DNA of 64,000 bases. Source: Alphaproteobacteria bacterium (GTDB lineage: Bacteria > Pseudomonadota > Alphaproteobacteria > Caulobacterales > Parvularculaceae). The notes under the pieces were generated by a model. That model ran no database searches. It was not told where the DNA came from and was given only the letters and a program-made list of their open reading frames with translations. Location of the stretch: positions 186,001-250,000 of the forward strand of contig JAUIMC010000001.1 in the NCBI GenBank assembly GCA_030433215.1, read 5' to 3'. Each line of letters starts with the position of its first letter. Positions within the stretch are counted from its first letter, which is position 1. The position numbers and the translations under genes were made by a program. This document shows positions 27,443 to 35,089 of this stretch, piece after piece.

Positions 27443-28987
27443 TTAGTCGTCGGAACTGCCTCCAACGACGTTAGCGAGCCGCTTAATTGCTGCAGCGCAT
27501 GATGCTTGATCCACCGTTAGGTCGGAGCTGGGCGATGCAGTGAACGTAAAGCGAGTAGCGCGCTCCTCTGGCGCTCCGTCCAGCTTGTTCAGGACGAGTT
27601 CGAACTGCTCATCGCAGCCGAGCGCGAACTGCGCGAACGGGCCGCCGGAAAGTGCTTGCAAGGAAAGCAGATAGTCCTGTCCGCCGACATTCACGAAAGC
27701 GATCTTCCCGAAGGGCACGCCCCAACTGCGAACATCCTCGACGGGAGCATCGATTTTGCCGAAGTCTGTGCTTCGAGACACAAAATCTCCTGCGATCAGC
27801 GGAGGTTCCCCGGCAGATGCTTTTCTCCAGGAGTAAATCAGGCTGCGAAACGGTTGCTGGCAGGATGCGCGATCGATGACAATGTAGCGAAGTTGAGCGT
27901 AAGGATCATCAGTCAGCACATTAGCCTTTGTGACAACGGCGGTTTCGTTCGCGCCTTCAGAAGACCCCCAAAAATAGTATATGCCTTCTTTCGAACCGGG
28001 CTGACCGGGAGCGAACATAGGCGTCGCATCGTCGAACGCGCCTTCTGGAGTTGCCTGGGACAATACGGCATTCACGCTTTCGCAAACGGCTTCTTTTCCC
28101 GCATTTATCGGAAACCGCCGAGAGTATGCCACGGGTGCCACCAGCCGGTAATCGCCTGCCCGAAGCGACGACAGCAATTCGTGAGCTGTCCTGAGCTGTT
28201 TCGGCGACGCTGCGCACGAAGCTTTGGAACTCGGCGAGCAGCCCGTTCGTGACCCATCGACCGTAAAATTGTTCGCATGGAGAGTTTCTTCGATCAACTG
28301 TCGCGCAAATCGTTCGCCCGAGACGATCTTTCGATAGTCGTCCCTCGGAACGGCGAGGTCTTGAAGACTCGTGATGGGCGAGGCAGCTTCGCTGAACTTG
28401 GTTGGCTCAGCCTGCTGAAGCGGCTGGAGCGAAGCAGTGCTGACACAAACCACTTCCGGCGCGTCCGTGACCGTCAGGACGCTGGCGCCGTATCCCGCTG
28501 CTACTCTAGTCAGAGCCGCCGAATCCGGAAGTCGCTCAGCTTGCAGCGTCGATTGAATTTGCTCCGCCGGCCAATTTTCCAACTCTCCAACAAGGCCTAT
28601 GCTATATTGGTGTTCGAACGTCTTGGACACGCTGATCTTGTGCTGTTTGCGTTGAGATCGCTCGGCATTCGCGGCGACTGCAGGATCTGCGAACCGGTAG
28701 GTTATTGCGAGGCCCTGCACGTCGCACGACCGGGCATCGTTCGAGATCACATTCAATCTGTCGTATTTCGCTTGAAGAACCCTTTGCGTCACGAGCGCAT
28801 AGTCGGAAAACGGCTTCCGAAGTTTCCATCCGAACAAAGAATTGTCGGACGACGCAACAACTGGGTCTTCGGTCGTGAAGATCACGAGGGTTTCATCGGC
28901 GCGGACCCTTACCAGTGAACTTGCAAGAAGCACAATGGCGGTTGCGGCGCTTATCGCGGAAAGAAAGATGGTCGGCTGGAATTTCAT
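27443..28987 (-). CDS. Unknown exported protein, first gene of the RTX operon
   Basis: Not recognised. About 514 residues with an N-terminal hydrophobic segment (ISAATAIVLLASSLVRVRADE), either a signal peptide or an anchor. The mature part has around eight cysteines (for example ARSCDVQG, EVVCVSTA, CSPSSKASCAASP), which suggests an oxidised, periplasmic or surface location. It lies 39 bases before the RTX gene on the same strand, so it is probably transcribed with the secretion system and may help fold, anchor or process the RTX protein. The ATG at 28987 is chosen; in-frame starts at 28993 and 28999 are possible. Confidence 0.7.
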   Translation of the reverse strand: MKFQPTIFLSAISAATAIVLLASSLVRVRADETLVIFTTEDPVVASSDNSLFGWKLRKPFSDYALVTQRVLQAKYDRLNVISNDARSCDVQGLAITYRFADPAVAANAERSQRKQHKISVSKTFEHQYSIGLVGELENWPAEQIQSTLQAERLPDSAALTRVAAGYGASVLTVTDAPEVVCVSTASLQPLQQAEPTKFSEAASPITSLQDLAVPRDDYRKIVSGERFARQLIEETLHANNFTVDGSRTGCSPSSKASCAASPKQLRTAHELLSSLRAGDYRLVAPVAYSRRFPINAGKEAVCESVNAVLSQATPEGAFDDATPMFAPGQPGSKEGIYYFWGSSEGANETAVVTKANVLTDDPYAQLRYIVIDRASCQQPFRSLIYSWRKASAGEPPLIAGDFVSRSTDFGKIDAPVEDVRSWGVPFGKIAFVNVGGQDYLLSLQALSGGPFAQFALGCDEQFELVLNKLDGAPEERATRFTFTASPSSDLTVDQASCAAAIKRLANVVGGSSDD

Positions 28988-28999
28988 AATCATGCCCAA

Positions 29000-29658
29000 C
29001 TATTTTTTTGCGCCTGGTTTGGCGGCGTTCACCTTGAAGTTCCGATACTTCCCGATCACTTTCCTTCCAAAGTGCTAATATTTATTGGCAAATTTCTAAC
29101 AGTCGTTCTCACCTTCCATCCGCACACAAAGTGATCAGCGCACACATTTCAGCCCACACTCTGCCGCCACCAAATGGGCTGATGGCGCGGGCGGCGGCTG
29201 ACTTTCAGGGACATTTAGCCCTGCGGCATATCTTACCGATGCCAAATTCAAATTCGCCAGACAGGCGACTTATTCCTTCGACACTCAACCTACTTTACTC
29301 AACCTGCATTGCAATCAAAGGTTTTGTGACAAATCAAGTATTATTTTCCCCTTTTGATTTAATGTGATTGTAATTGCCTGAACTTTTTTGAGAGAGCGCT
29401 CTAAGTTTACATCTGAATTTTTATTCCGCCGCGCCGCAGCGCGGCGCGGTTCGTATCTGGAGACGTGTTGAGCGTTCTGCCGGTTTGGTCATGCGAACGT
29501 TGCGCGGGCGCACGCATGTTCGCGCCAAGCTGCTCTGCGCCGCCCGCTTTGTCGCGCACCTTCCGAACCAGACCGCGAGGGCTTTCAAGCAGCGTCTTCC
29601 CTAACGAATGTCCAGGTCGCATCATGACGGCGGCAGTCATTGATTCGTCGCGGGCACG
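29000..29658. other. AT-rich intergenic region of about 660 bases upstream of the RTX operon
   Basis: No supportable gene. It contains the RTX-operon promoter at the left, AT-rich stretches around 29320-29400, a perfect 10-bp palindrome AGAGCGCTCT at 29393-29402 that could be a repressor site, and a strong GC hairpin (CCGCGCCGC/GCGGCGCGG) at about 29433-29453 without a T-run. Confidence 0.45.
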
Positions 29659-29937
29659 ATGCAACACAACGAACCAGCAGAGACGGAGGAGATCAGCGCG
29701 CTTGAGATTGCGCCGATGCGGGATGTTTCTGATCCGCCGCGGATTCTCACGATCCGACCGGCGCGACCCGGTGAAACGCCGGACCTCTGGTGTGTGATCG
29801 CCCGGATGAAGGGCGGCGCGGGGCGCGTTCTCAAGGATGAGCGCGACCAATCGGCGGCGCTCGCTTTCGCCGAAGCCTTCCGGGAGCGGCTGCGCGGGAC
29901 ACAAACACATCCGCTTCCTGCGATTGTTGCGATCTGA
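29659..29937 (+). CDS. Small hypothetical protein, 92 residues
   Basis: Not recognised. The frame has the GC-rich third-position pattern of neighbouring genes and encodes a compact soluble protein with PPRILTIRPARPGETPDLWCVIARMKGG and a helical tail DERDQSAALAFAEAFRERLRG. It ends 50 bases before the facing end of the DUF6499/DUF2285 gene. Plausible as a real ICE-associated small gene, but it could be a fortuitous frame. Confidence 0.45.
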   Translation: MQHNEPAETEEISALEIAPMRDVSDPPRILTIRPARPGETPDLWCVIARMKGGAGRVLKDERDQSAALAFAEAFRERLRGTQTHPLPAIVAI

Positions 29938-29987
29938 ACGATGCGCGGCGTCGCTCCGGGCACCGCAAAGGTCTGATCAGCGACATG

Positions 29988-30818
29988 CTAGCGCAGAAAC
30001 GGGTCTGCGCGCAGCAGGTCCTCCCGATAGCCGCCATCGCGCAGCGCCTCGGCTTTCTTCACCAGATAGCGAACGGCATGTTTCATGGAAGGCCCGTTCC
30101 ACTCTTCGCGGACCCGGATTTGGCCGTAGAGCGCGGCCGCGACATCCCTGTGATTGCCGCCGAGGGCCAGGCAATCGAGGGCGATAAGACCGTCGCGAAG
30201 AATCTGGGTGGTTTTGCTCCATTGCGCCGGCCGCGTCGGATAGACCCCGTTATAGACGTCAAAGGCGGACTGGAGCAGTTTCGACCGTCGCGGAAAACTC
30301 TGCATGTCGGTGATCATCAAGCGGACGCCAACGGGTTCAAGGCCGAGCAGCGAGACGCCGGTGCAGCAGTTTTGAATCACCGATCCGTCGCAGCGGCAAA
30401 GAAGATACTCGCGACCGGAATAATCGGTGACGTGCGTGGATTTGGAGACCGCGTTGACGCGTTCCCAGATTTCGCACGGCTCATGCGGAGCGCGGGTAAC
30501 GCAGTAGATGATGATCTGGTCGGGAAAGGCGGCGAGATTCCAGACGACATCCGCGTCATGACCGTTGAGGTTGGGATCCGGCATCATGACAAGGCCCCAA
30601 CGATCAGCCAGGGGCTGCGGCTCTCGCGCGCGCAGAATTCGGGCGTTTACGCATGGCGCCTTGCGCTCTGAAATATCGTCATCGCGCCGTGTCGCCGCAT
30701 CGCGTCTGAAATCAGGATTTCGGCGCAGGAATTCCCAAGCCCACCGATCAGGCGAGAGACGCCAGAGATAATCGTATCGGCTGAGTTCGACCCGATCGCC
30801 GATCGTGAAGTGTTCCAT
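29988..30818 (-). CDS. FseA-like ICE regulator (DUF6499-DUF2285), copy 1
   Basis: 276 residues. The N-terminal segment YDYLWRLSPDRWAWEFLRRNPDFRRDA matches the DUF6499 transcriptional-regulator-like domain, and the C-terminal 110 residues (ILRDGLIALDCLALGGNHRDVAAALYG, then MKHAVRYLVKKAEALRDGGYR) match DUF2285. In Mesorhizobium ICEMlSymR7A the excision activator FseA joins DUF6499 and DUF2285 parts encoded by two genes through programmed frameshifting; here they are already one frame. The likely role is activating excision or transfer genes. AAGGGAG precedes the ATG. A second copy lies at 31711-32541 with a similar promoter region. Confidence 0.8.
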   Translation of the reverse strand: MEHFTIGDRVELSRYDYLWRLSPDRWAWEFLRRNPDFRRDAATRRDDDISERKAPCVNARILRAREPQPLADRWGLVMMPDPNLNGHDADVVWNLAAFPDQIIIYCVTRAPHEPCEIWERVNAVSKSTHVTDYSGREYLLCRCDGSVIQNCCTGVSLLGLEPVGVRLMITDMQSFPRRSKLLQSAFDVYNGVYPTRPAQWSKTTQILRDGLIALDCLALGGNHRDVAAALYGQIRVREEWNGPSMKHAVRYLVKKAEALRDGGYREDLLRADPFLR

Positions 30819-30844
30819 CTCCCTTACCGTTTGATCCTGTGATG

Positions 30845-30925
30845 TTGGCCGGAGGGCGCATCAGAGGCGACCGTTGTTCTATTTTTAGTTGTTCCGCCAA
30901 TATACAGTATGAGTCAAGTAAAGAC
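30845..30925. promoter_or_regulatory. Conserved upstream region of regulator copy 1
   Basis: Compared with 32565-32645 it shares GGGCGCATCA, TTGTTCTATTTT, AGTTGTT and ATGAGTCAAGTAAAG in the same order, about 40 to 110 bases upstream of each DUF6499/DUF2285 gene. The conservation of non-coding blocks points to a shared promoter or operator. The last block begins a short plus-strand frame in both copies. Confidence 0.55.
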
Positions 30926-31073
30926 GCACGCCGCCACGCCTTCGGCGGCGTCGACCGTCGTCTTCGGGAAGTTCGACTCAATTGGCTCTGAGGCCACCTG
31001 TCATGGACGCATTTACAACCAGCGGGATGATCCTGCATTGCGTGCGAGATGCGGCGTGTCGTCAGGCAAGTGA
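30909..31073 (+). CDS. Short divergent frame starting MSQVK, 54 residues
   Basis: Starts with ATG within the conserved block upstream of the copy 1 regulator and reads MSQVKTHAATPSAAS, ending after 54 codons. An equivalent start at 32628 reads MSQVKARAV and stops after 30 codons. The shared first codons but different continuation fit either the 5' remains of a divergently transcribed gene or simply a conserved operator. No domain is visible; low confidence that a protein is made. Confidence 0.25.
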   Translation: MSQVKTHAATPSAASTVVFGKFDSIGSEATCHGRIYNQRDDPALRARCGVSSGK

Positions 31074-31280
31074 AAAAATAATGCTGCGGCAGGTTGTCGG
31101 CAGCGCGGGAGTCTGATCGCGAGGGTGCGCGATGGCGCGAGCGAACGTGTTGAGGAGACAGGCAAAATTTGCCGATGGATCGATCGCAAACACAAAACTT
31201 GTCTTTGCACCGAGGCAGCAACTCTAAAGAGTAGGCGCGCGCGGTTGAAAGCGCTTCCATGCCATGTTTGGAGGCTGGCG

Positions 31281-31502
31281 ATGAGAGCGGCATTATGGGC
31301 TTGCGACGATATTCTGGTGGATCTTGAAGACCGCGACGTCACCGTCCGGTTCGTCCATTTCAAAACCCATGCGACGGTTACGGTTGCATTGCGGATCAAC
31401 GCCCGAGCGCTCGACACATCGGTCGAAGAACTCAAGCGCAGGGTGGAAGCGCTGGCGGGCGACTGTGTCAGCGATCTTGCCTCGTTTCTCGATGGAGGGT
31501 GA
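31281..31502 (+). CDS. Small hypothetical protein, 73 residues
   Basis: Not recognised. An acidic/hydrophobic small protein: LVDLEDRDVTVRFVHFKTHATVTVALRI followed by a helix LDTSVEELKRRVEAL, which looks like a compact beta-beta-beta-alpha fold. The ATG at 31281 is chosen because the longer in-frame extension to 31125 looks non-coding. It lies tail-to-tail with the small membrane protein gene at 31516. Confidence 0.4.
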   Translation: MRAALWACDDILVDLEDRDVTVRFVHFKTHATVTVALRINARALDTSVEELKRRVEALAGDCVSDLASFLDGG

Positions 31503-31515
31503 GCGAACGCCGTTT

Positions 31516-31638
31516 TCACGCAGCGAAGACGGCGAAATACAGAACCGCAATCACAAGGATCGCGACGAGTATCCAGAAGGCGCGCGGCGGCGGTGCGGGG
31601 GTATAATCGCCGCTTCGATCCCTGTCCCATCCGCTCAT
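31516..31638 (-). CDS. 40-residue single-span membrane protein
   Basis: The ATG at 31638 on the minus strand opens a 40-codon frame: a polar N-terminus (MSGWDRDRSGDYTPAPPPRA) followed by one membrane helix (FWILVAILVIAVLYFAVFAA) and a stop. The sharp split into a proline-rich tail and a clean transmembrane helix is unlikely by chance. No function is known. It lies in the gap between the two DUF6499/DUF2285 genes. Confidence 0.5.
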   Translation of the reverse strand: MSGWDRDRSGDYTPAPPPRAFWILVAILVIAVLYFAVFAA

Positions 31639-31710
31639 GGCTGTTTTCCGTGACTTTGACTCAACAGGCGCGGCGAGGGGGCGAGGATTTGTTGGCGCCC
31701 CCGCCCCATC

Positions 31711-32541
31711 TTAGCGCGCGAATGGGTCGGCGAGAAGCAGCTCGTGGGCGTATCCGCCATCGCGCAGCGCTTCGGCCTTTTTCACGAGATATCGAAGCGT
31801 ATGTTTCATGGACGGCCCGTTCCATTCCTCGCGCACGCGGTCTGATCCGTAAAGGGCGTTGGCGATGTCCTTGCGCGATCCGCCGAGGGCCAGGCAATCG
31901 AGCGCAATCAGCCCGTCCCGCAACACCTGGGTCGTCTTGGTCCATTTCGGCTCAGCCGGGCCCGGCGGATCGTTGTAGACCCGGAACGCCGCCTCAAGGA
32001 GTTTGAGGCGGCGGGAATATCCGTCCATGTCGTCGATGATGAGTTTGATCCGGACCGGCTGGTCGCCGAGAAGGGACACGCCCGAACAGCGATGCTGAAT
32101 CACGGCGCCGTTGCATCGCACGAGAAGATATTCCGGGCCGGTGTAATCGGTGACATGGGTGAAGGTGGAAATCAGCGTTACGCGGTCCCAGAGTTCGCAA
32201 GGCTCATGCGGCGCGCGGGTGATGCAGTACAGCTCGATCTGGTCGGGGAACGCCGTCCGGTTCCAGACGACTTCGGCGTCGCAGGCGTTGAGATCCGGGT
32301 CCGGCATGAGGACAAGCCCCCAGCGATCCGCGAGCGGCTGGGGCTCCCGGGGGAGCAGGATCTTCGCATCGACGCAAGGGGCGCGCCTGACAGAGATCGC
32401 ATCATCGCGGCGAAGCGCAGCGGCGCGCTTGAACTCCGGGTTTCGCCGCAGATACTCCCAAGCCCAGCGGTCCGGGGAAAGGCGCCAGAGATAATCGTAT
32501 CGGCTGAGTTCGACGCGATCGCCGAGCGTGAAGTGTTTCAT
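31711..32541 (-). CDS. FseA-like ICE regulator (DUF6499-DUF2285), copy 2
   Basis: 276 residues from an ATG at 32541 preceded by AGGGAG, the same context as copy 1. The two proteins align along their whole length, starting M(E/K)HFT(I/L)GDRVELSRYDYLWRLSPDRWAWE, and differ mostly in the middle linker. The domain plan is N-terminal DUF6499 and C-terminal DUF2285 (DGLIALDCLALGGSRKDIANALYG). Presence of two adjacent copies with conserved promoters suggests a tandem duplication or two activators with different targets. Both read frames are intact. Confidence 0.8.
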   Translation of the reverse strand: MKHFTLGDRVELSRYDYLWRLSPDRWAWEYLRRNPEFKRAAALRRDDAISVRRAPCVDAKILLPREPQPLADRWGLVLMPDPDLNACDAEVVWNRTAFPDQIELYCITRAPHEPCELWDRVTLISTFTHVTDYTGPEYLLVRCNGAVIQHRCSGVSLLGDQPVRIKLIIDDMDGYSRRLKLLEAAFRVYNDPPGPAEPKWTKTTQVLRDGLIALDCLALGGSRKDIANALYGSDRVREEWNGPSMKHTLRYLVKKAEALRDGGYAHELLLADPFAR

Positions 32542-32564
32542 CTCCCTAACCGCTGCAGCCTCTG

Positions 32565-32645
32565 AGGCCAGCGGGCGCATCAAAGGCAGGTCTTGTTCTA
32601 TTTTCAGTTGTTTGGACGATAATCCGGATGAGTCAAGTAAAGGCG
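32565..32645. promoter_or_regulatory. Conserved upstream region of regulator copy 2
   Basis: Carries the same ordered blocks as 30845-30925 (GGGCGCATCA, TTGTTCTATTTT, AGTTGTT, ATGAGTCAAGTAAAG). Probably the promoter/operator of the copy 2 gene. Confidence 0.55.
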
Positions 32646-33206
32646 CGCGCCGTACCGGATTCCGATTCAGTCAGAAACGGTCGCTGGAATCATGCAAATG
32701 TCGCGCTTTTTCAGGCATAACGGACGCCGCTCGCCTGCAGCCGTGCGCCGTGGCGCGATCACCGGCCGCCATGAGCATTTCAGCACCAAAATAGGATCAC
32801 AAAAGAGATAACGGTTGATCCAGTGCTTGCGGACAATTCGAGCAAAATCCGCAGCATAAAATACTTGAGCGCCCGGAAAGCTGACTGTAGCATCCAAGCA
32901 GGTTAGCTACCCCGCTCTGCAACTCTGCAAATCCGCAACGGGGCATAAAGGGCCGGGCGCGGCCGGCGGACATTGCAATCCGTCTCCCGCGCGAAGCCCG
33001 ACAAGAACCCGCTAGCGACCTGACAATTCGAACAACAAAGACTCTGCCGGCGCCGCAATCGCGCCTCGCAATGCATTTGCCCGCCTTCAGGTGCGCAAGG
33101 CGGCGGCGGTGATTTTTCAGTGTGGGAATTTGATATGGACGACCGTACTTCCAGGCAGCGGCACCGACGGCTTCGAACGCGTTCGCGCCGTAATGTCCGA
33201 AAACTG
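32646..33206. other. Intergenic region of about 560 bases before lasso system 1
   Basis: No gene is supported between the regulator promoter and the TPR-LicD gene. Long minus-strand frames here continue into the coding strand opposite the TPR-LicD gene and look like its shadow. In-frame GTG (33120) and ATG (33135) starts upstream of the chosen TPR-LicD start encode a very basic, arginine-rich stretch of uncertain reality. Confidence 0.45.
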
Positions 33207-34625
33207 ATGGCGTCGAATATCCAGCTGGACGAACAGGACGTCCCAGACGAGGAAGCGGCGCCAAAGACCTGGCGTGAGCTGATGGAGGACGGCAAGGCGC
33301 TGATGGATGCAGGCCGGGCTGAGGAAGCGGCGCTGTCCTTCTGCCACGCACATGATCTGCGGCCCGATCATGTGGTGACGATCCAGCATCTCGGCGCGGC
33401 ACTGTTGCGCGCCGGCGATCCCAAACGCGCGCTTGGCTGGTTTGACGAGGGACTTTGGGTCGCGCCGGGCAATCCAATCTTGCTGCACGGCAAGGGCGTC
33501 GCCTATCACGCGTTGCGCGCGCGGGGGCGCGCGCTTGAGGCGTTCCGGAGCGTTGTTGCACGCGACGCGGACGCCTGGGCGTCCTGGCAATCGATTGCAG
33601 ACCTGACGCCGGACGAGTGTGAGCGCCTTCATGCGATTGGCGCGGCGGCGGATGCGCTGCAGCGCGCATGCGCGCGGCCGGCGGCGAGCGCCGGGGATTT
33701 CTTCCGCGGCGCGACAGCGTTGATCGAGGCGCGCCGGTTTGATGAGGCGGTGCGGTTTGTCGAGAAGTATTTTCATTGCTTCGCGGCCCCGCGCATCGCT
33801 CATGACAAGCTGGCGAGCGCGCATTATCGCCGCGGCGCATTCGCGGACGCGTTCTTTCACAAGCTGCGAGCGCTGCAATGCCTCGCGCCGGAAGATGTCG
33901 GGTCCGCCGGCGCTGCTGGTCAGTTCGATCCCGGCGCGGCGCGGGCTGCGCTCGCGGACATTTACGACATACTGGGGGCGGCTGGCGTGCCGGCGTTTCT
34001 GGCCGCCGGCACGCTGCTCGGATTCATCCGGAGCGGCGGACCGCTGGCGCATGACCGGGATGTCGATCTCGGCGTCATGCGTGATGATGAGGGCGGCCCC
34101 GACATTGCAAAGATCCTACGCGAGCATCCGGCGCTGATGCTGCCGCGCGCCGCCCGTCCGGGCGACCGGTATTTCGGTCTGACTCACAAACATGTCGGCA
34201 TCGATATCTTCCTCTACGCGAACGACGACGACGCCGGCGTTTGCGGTTTTTCGGACCACCCCGGCGACATTGAGTGGCGGTTCTCGGCGTTCGACACCAT
34301 TGCGCAGGGCTTCAGCGACCGGACCTTCCGCATTCCCTCCGGCGCGGAGCGCTATCTGGCGGAAACCTACGGCCCTGACTGGCGTCGCGCTGACAAGGGA
34401 TTCTCCTCGGCGATCAGCTCGCCGGCGCTTTCCGGCGTCGATGACTATGCGCGCGCTTTCTACAGCGTCGCGCGCGCAGAACGCAGCCTGCTGCTTGGCG
34501 ACCGGGAGAAAGCCGCCGCGCTGATGGCGCAGTCGCCGATAAAAATTGAATTCAGCATTCCGCTTTCGGCGCCGCCGGCCATTGCCGCTGCGCCCGCCAA
34601 AGCGACGAACAGCAATGACGCGTAG
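33207..34625 (+). CDS. TPR protein fused to a LicD-like nucleotidyltransferase domain (lasso system 1)
   Basis: About 472 residues. The N-terminal half (10-250) is TPR-like helical repeats (AALSFCHAHDLRPDHVVTIQHLGAALLRAGDPKRALGWFDEGL and following). The C-terminal part has the LicD/fukutin-like signature: AAGTLLGFIRSGGPLAHDRDVDLGV with Asp283, Asp285 and Asp287, then VGIDIFLY. LicD proteins transfer phosphocholine or similar phospho-groups from nucleotide-activated donors; that activity is inferred, not shown. The ATG at 33207 is chosen by alignment with its paralogue at 46221, although in-frame starts at 33120/33135 exist. It sits about 240 bases upstream of a lasso precursor gene in both systems, so a role in lasso modification or handling is likely. 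Confidence 0.75.
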   Translation: MASNIQLDEQDVPDEEAAPKTWRELMEDGKALMDAGRAEEAALSFCHAHDLRPDHVVTIQHLGAALLRAGDPKRALGWFDEGLWVAPGNPILLHGKGVAYHALRARGRALEAFRSVVARDADAWASWQSIADLTPDECERLHAIGAAADALQRACARPAASAGDFFRGATALIEARRFDEAVRFVEKYFHCFAAPRIAHDKLASAHYRRGAFADAFFHKLRALQCLAPEDVGSAGAAGQFDPGAARAALADIYDILGAAGVPAFLAAGTLLGFIRSGGPLAHDRDVDLGVMRDDEGGPDIAKILREHPALMLPRAARPGDRYFGLTHKHVGIDIFLYANDDDAGVCGFSDHPGDIEWRFSAFDTIAQGFSDRTFRIPSGAERYLAETYGPDWRRADKGFSSAISSPALSGVDDYARAFYSVARAERSLLLGDREKAAALMAQSPIKIEFSIPLSAPPAIAAAPAKATNSNDA

Positions 34626-34771
34626 GCGTAGAAAGGCGCAGGCGATGTCCTAATCCATTCGTACACGTCCCTTTTTGCAAGAGACCCGGCCAGGCAACCT
34701 GATCCCTCGGCGCGAGAATCGTGCGAGCCATCTAACCATTTATTATATTTAGACTTTTTCTAATTTACTGA

Positions 34772-34800
34772 TTGACTCCCGGTATTGATGCGCGCACGCT
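34772..34800 (+). promoter_or_regulatory. Putative promoter of lasso precursor 1
   Basis: TTGACTC at 34772-34778, preceded by an AT-rich tract (TTTATTATATTTAGACTTTT). The same ATTGACTC with an AT-rich tract before it occurs at 47765 in system 2, 88 bases before that precursor (96 here). Probable -35 element; no convincing -10 box was found, so the exact start is unknown. Confidence 0.45.
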
Positions 34801-34867
34801 GAAATTGTCTCCGGAGACGTTTGATCCCTAAAAAAGGGGAATCCCAAACCAGAAAGGAGGTGCTGAC

Positions 34868-35002
34868 ATGAAAACCAGCAAAGAAAATCATCAGTCTGAC
34901 GACGAATTCGAACCGCTCGAACTCGGGACGGTTTCGGAAGAAACGAAGGGCGACATTTATCCTGGCGTCGAATCCTTGGATCCGAACAGCAGGATCAACT
35001 AA
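34868..35002 (+). CDS. Lasso peptide precursor A1, 44 residues
   Basis: Ribosomally made precursor of a lasso peptide. ATG at 34868 with a strong ribosome site (GAAAGGAGG, 7 bases before). Predicted leader of 27 residues with the block DDEFEPLELGTVSEETK; the penultimate leader residue is Thr, as required by lasso proteases. Predicted core: GDIYPGVESLDPNSRIN, Gly1 with Glu8 giving an eight-residue macrolactam ring and a nine-residue tail. Hand-calculated monoisotopic mass of the cyclised core is about 1826.9. Followed by a strong hairpin and then the B and C genes. Core boundaries follow family rules and are a prediction. Confidence 0.9.
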   Translation: MKTSKENHQSDDEFEPLELGTVSEETKGDIYPGVESLDPNSRIN

Positions 35003-35006
35003 GAGG

Positions 35007-35045
35007 CCGAATGCGAGGGTGTGAGCTCACACCCTCGCTCTTCGG
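35007..35045 (+). terminator. Strong hairpin between lasso A1 and B1 genes (attenuator-like)
   Basis: A 26-base perfect palindrome (arms 35013-35025 and 35026-35038), extended by CCGAA/TTCGG outside it. No T-run follows. It starts five bases after the A1 stop. It probably stabilises the short precursor mRNA or lets only some transcripts read into B and C. The paralogous system has a different-sequence hairpin in the same place. Confidence 0.7.
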
Positions 35046-35089
35046 TCAAACCGAGTCGCAGTCTTTTAGTCCTTCATTGGCAATATGAT

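Noticed and set aside
32797..34052. Minus-strand frames opposite the start of TPR-LicD1
   Set aside because: Arg/Pro-rich sequences with no resemblance to proteins; best explained as antisense shadow.
35021..35089. Upstream GTG start for the B1 protein
   Set aside because: It lies inside the intergenic palindrome and gives an extension absent from the restored B2; the ATG at 35090 gives equal lengths (229).
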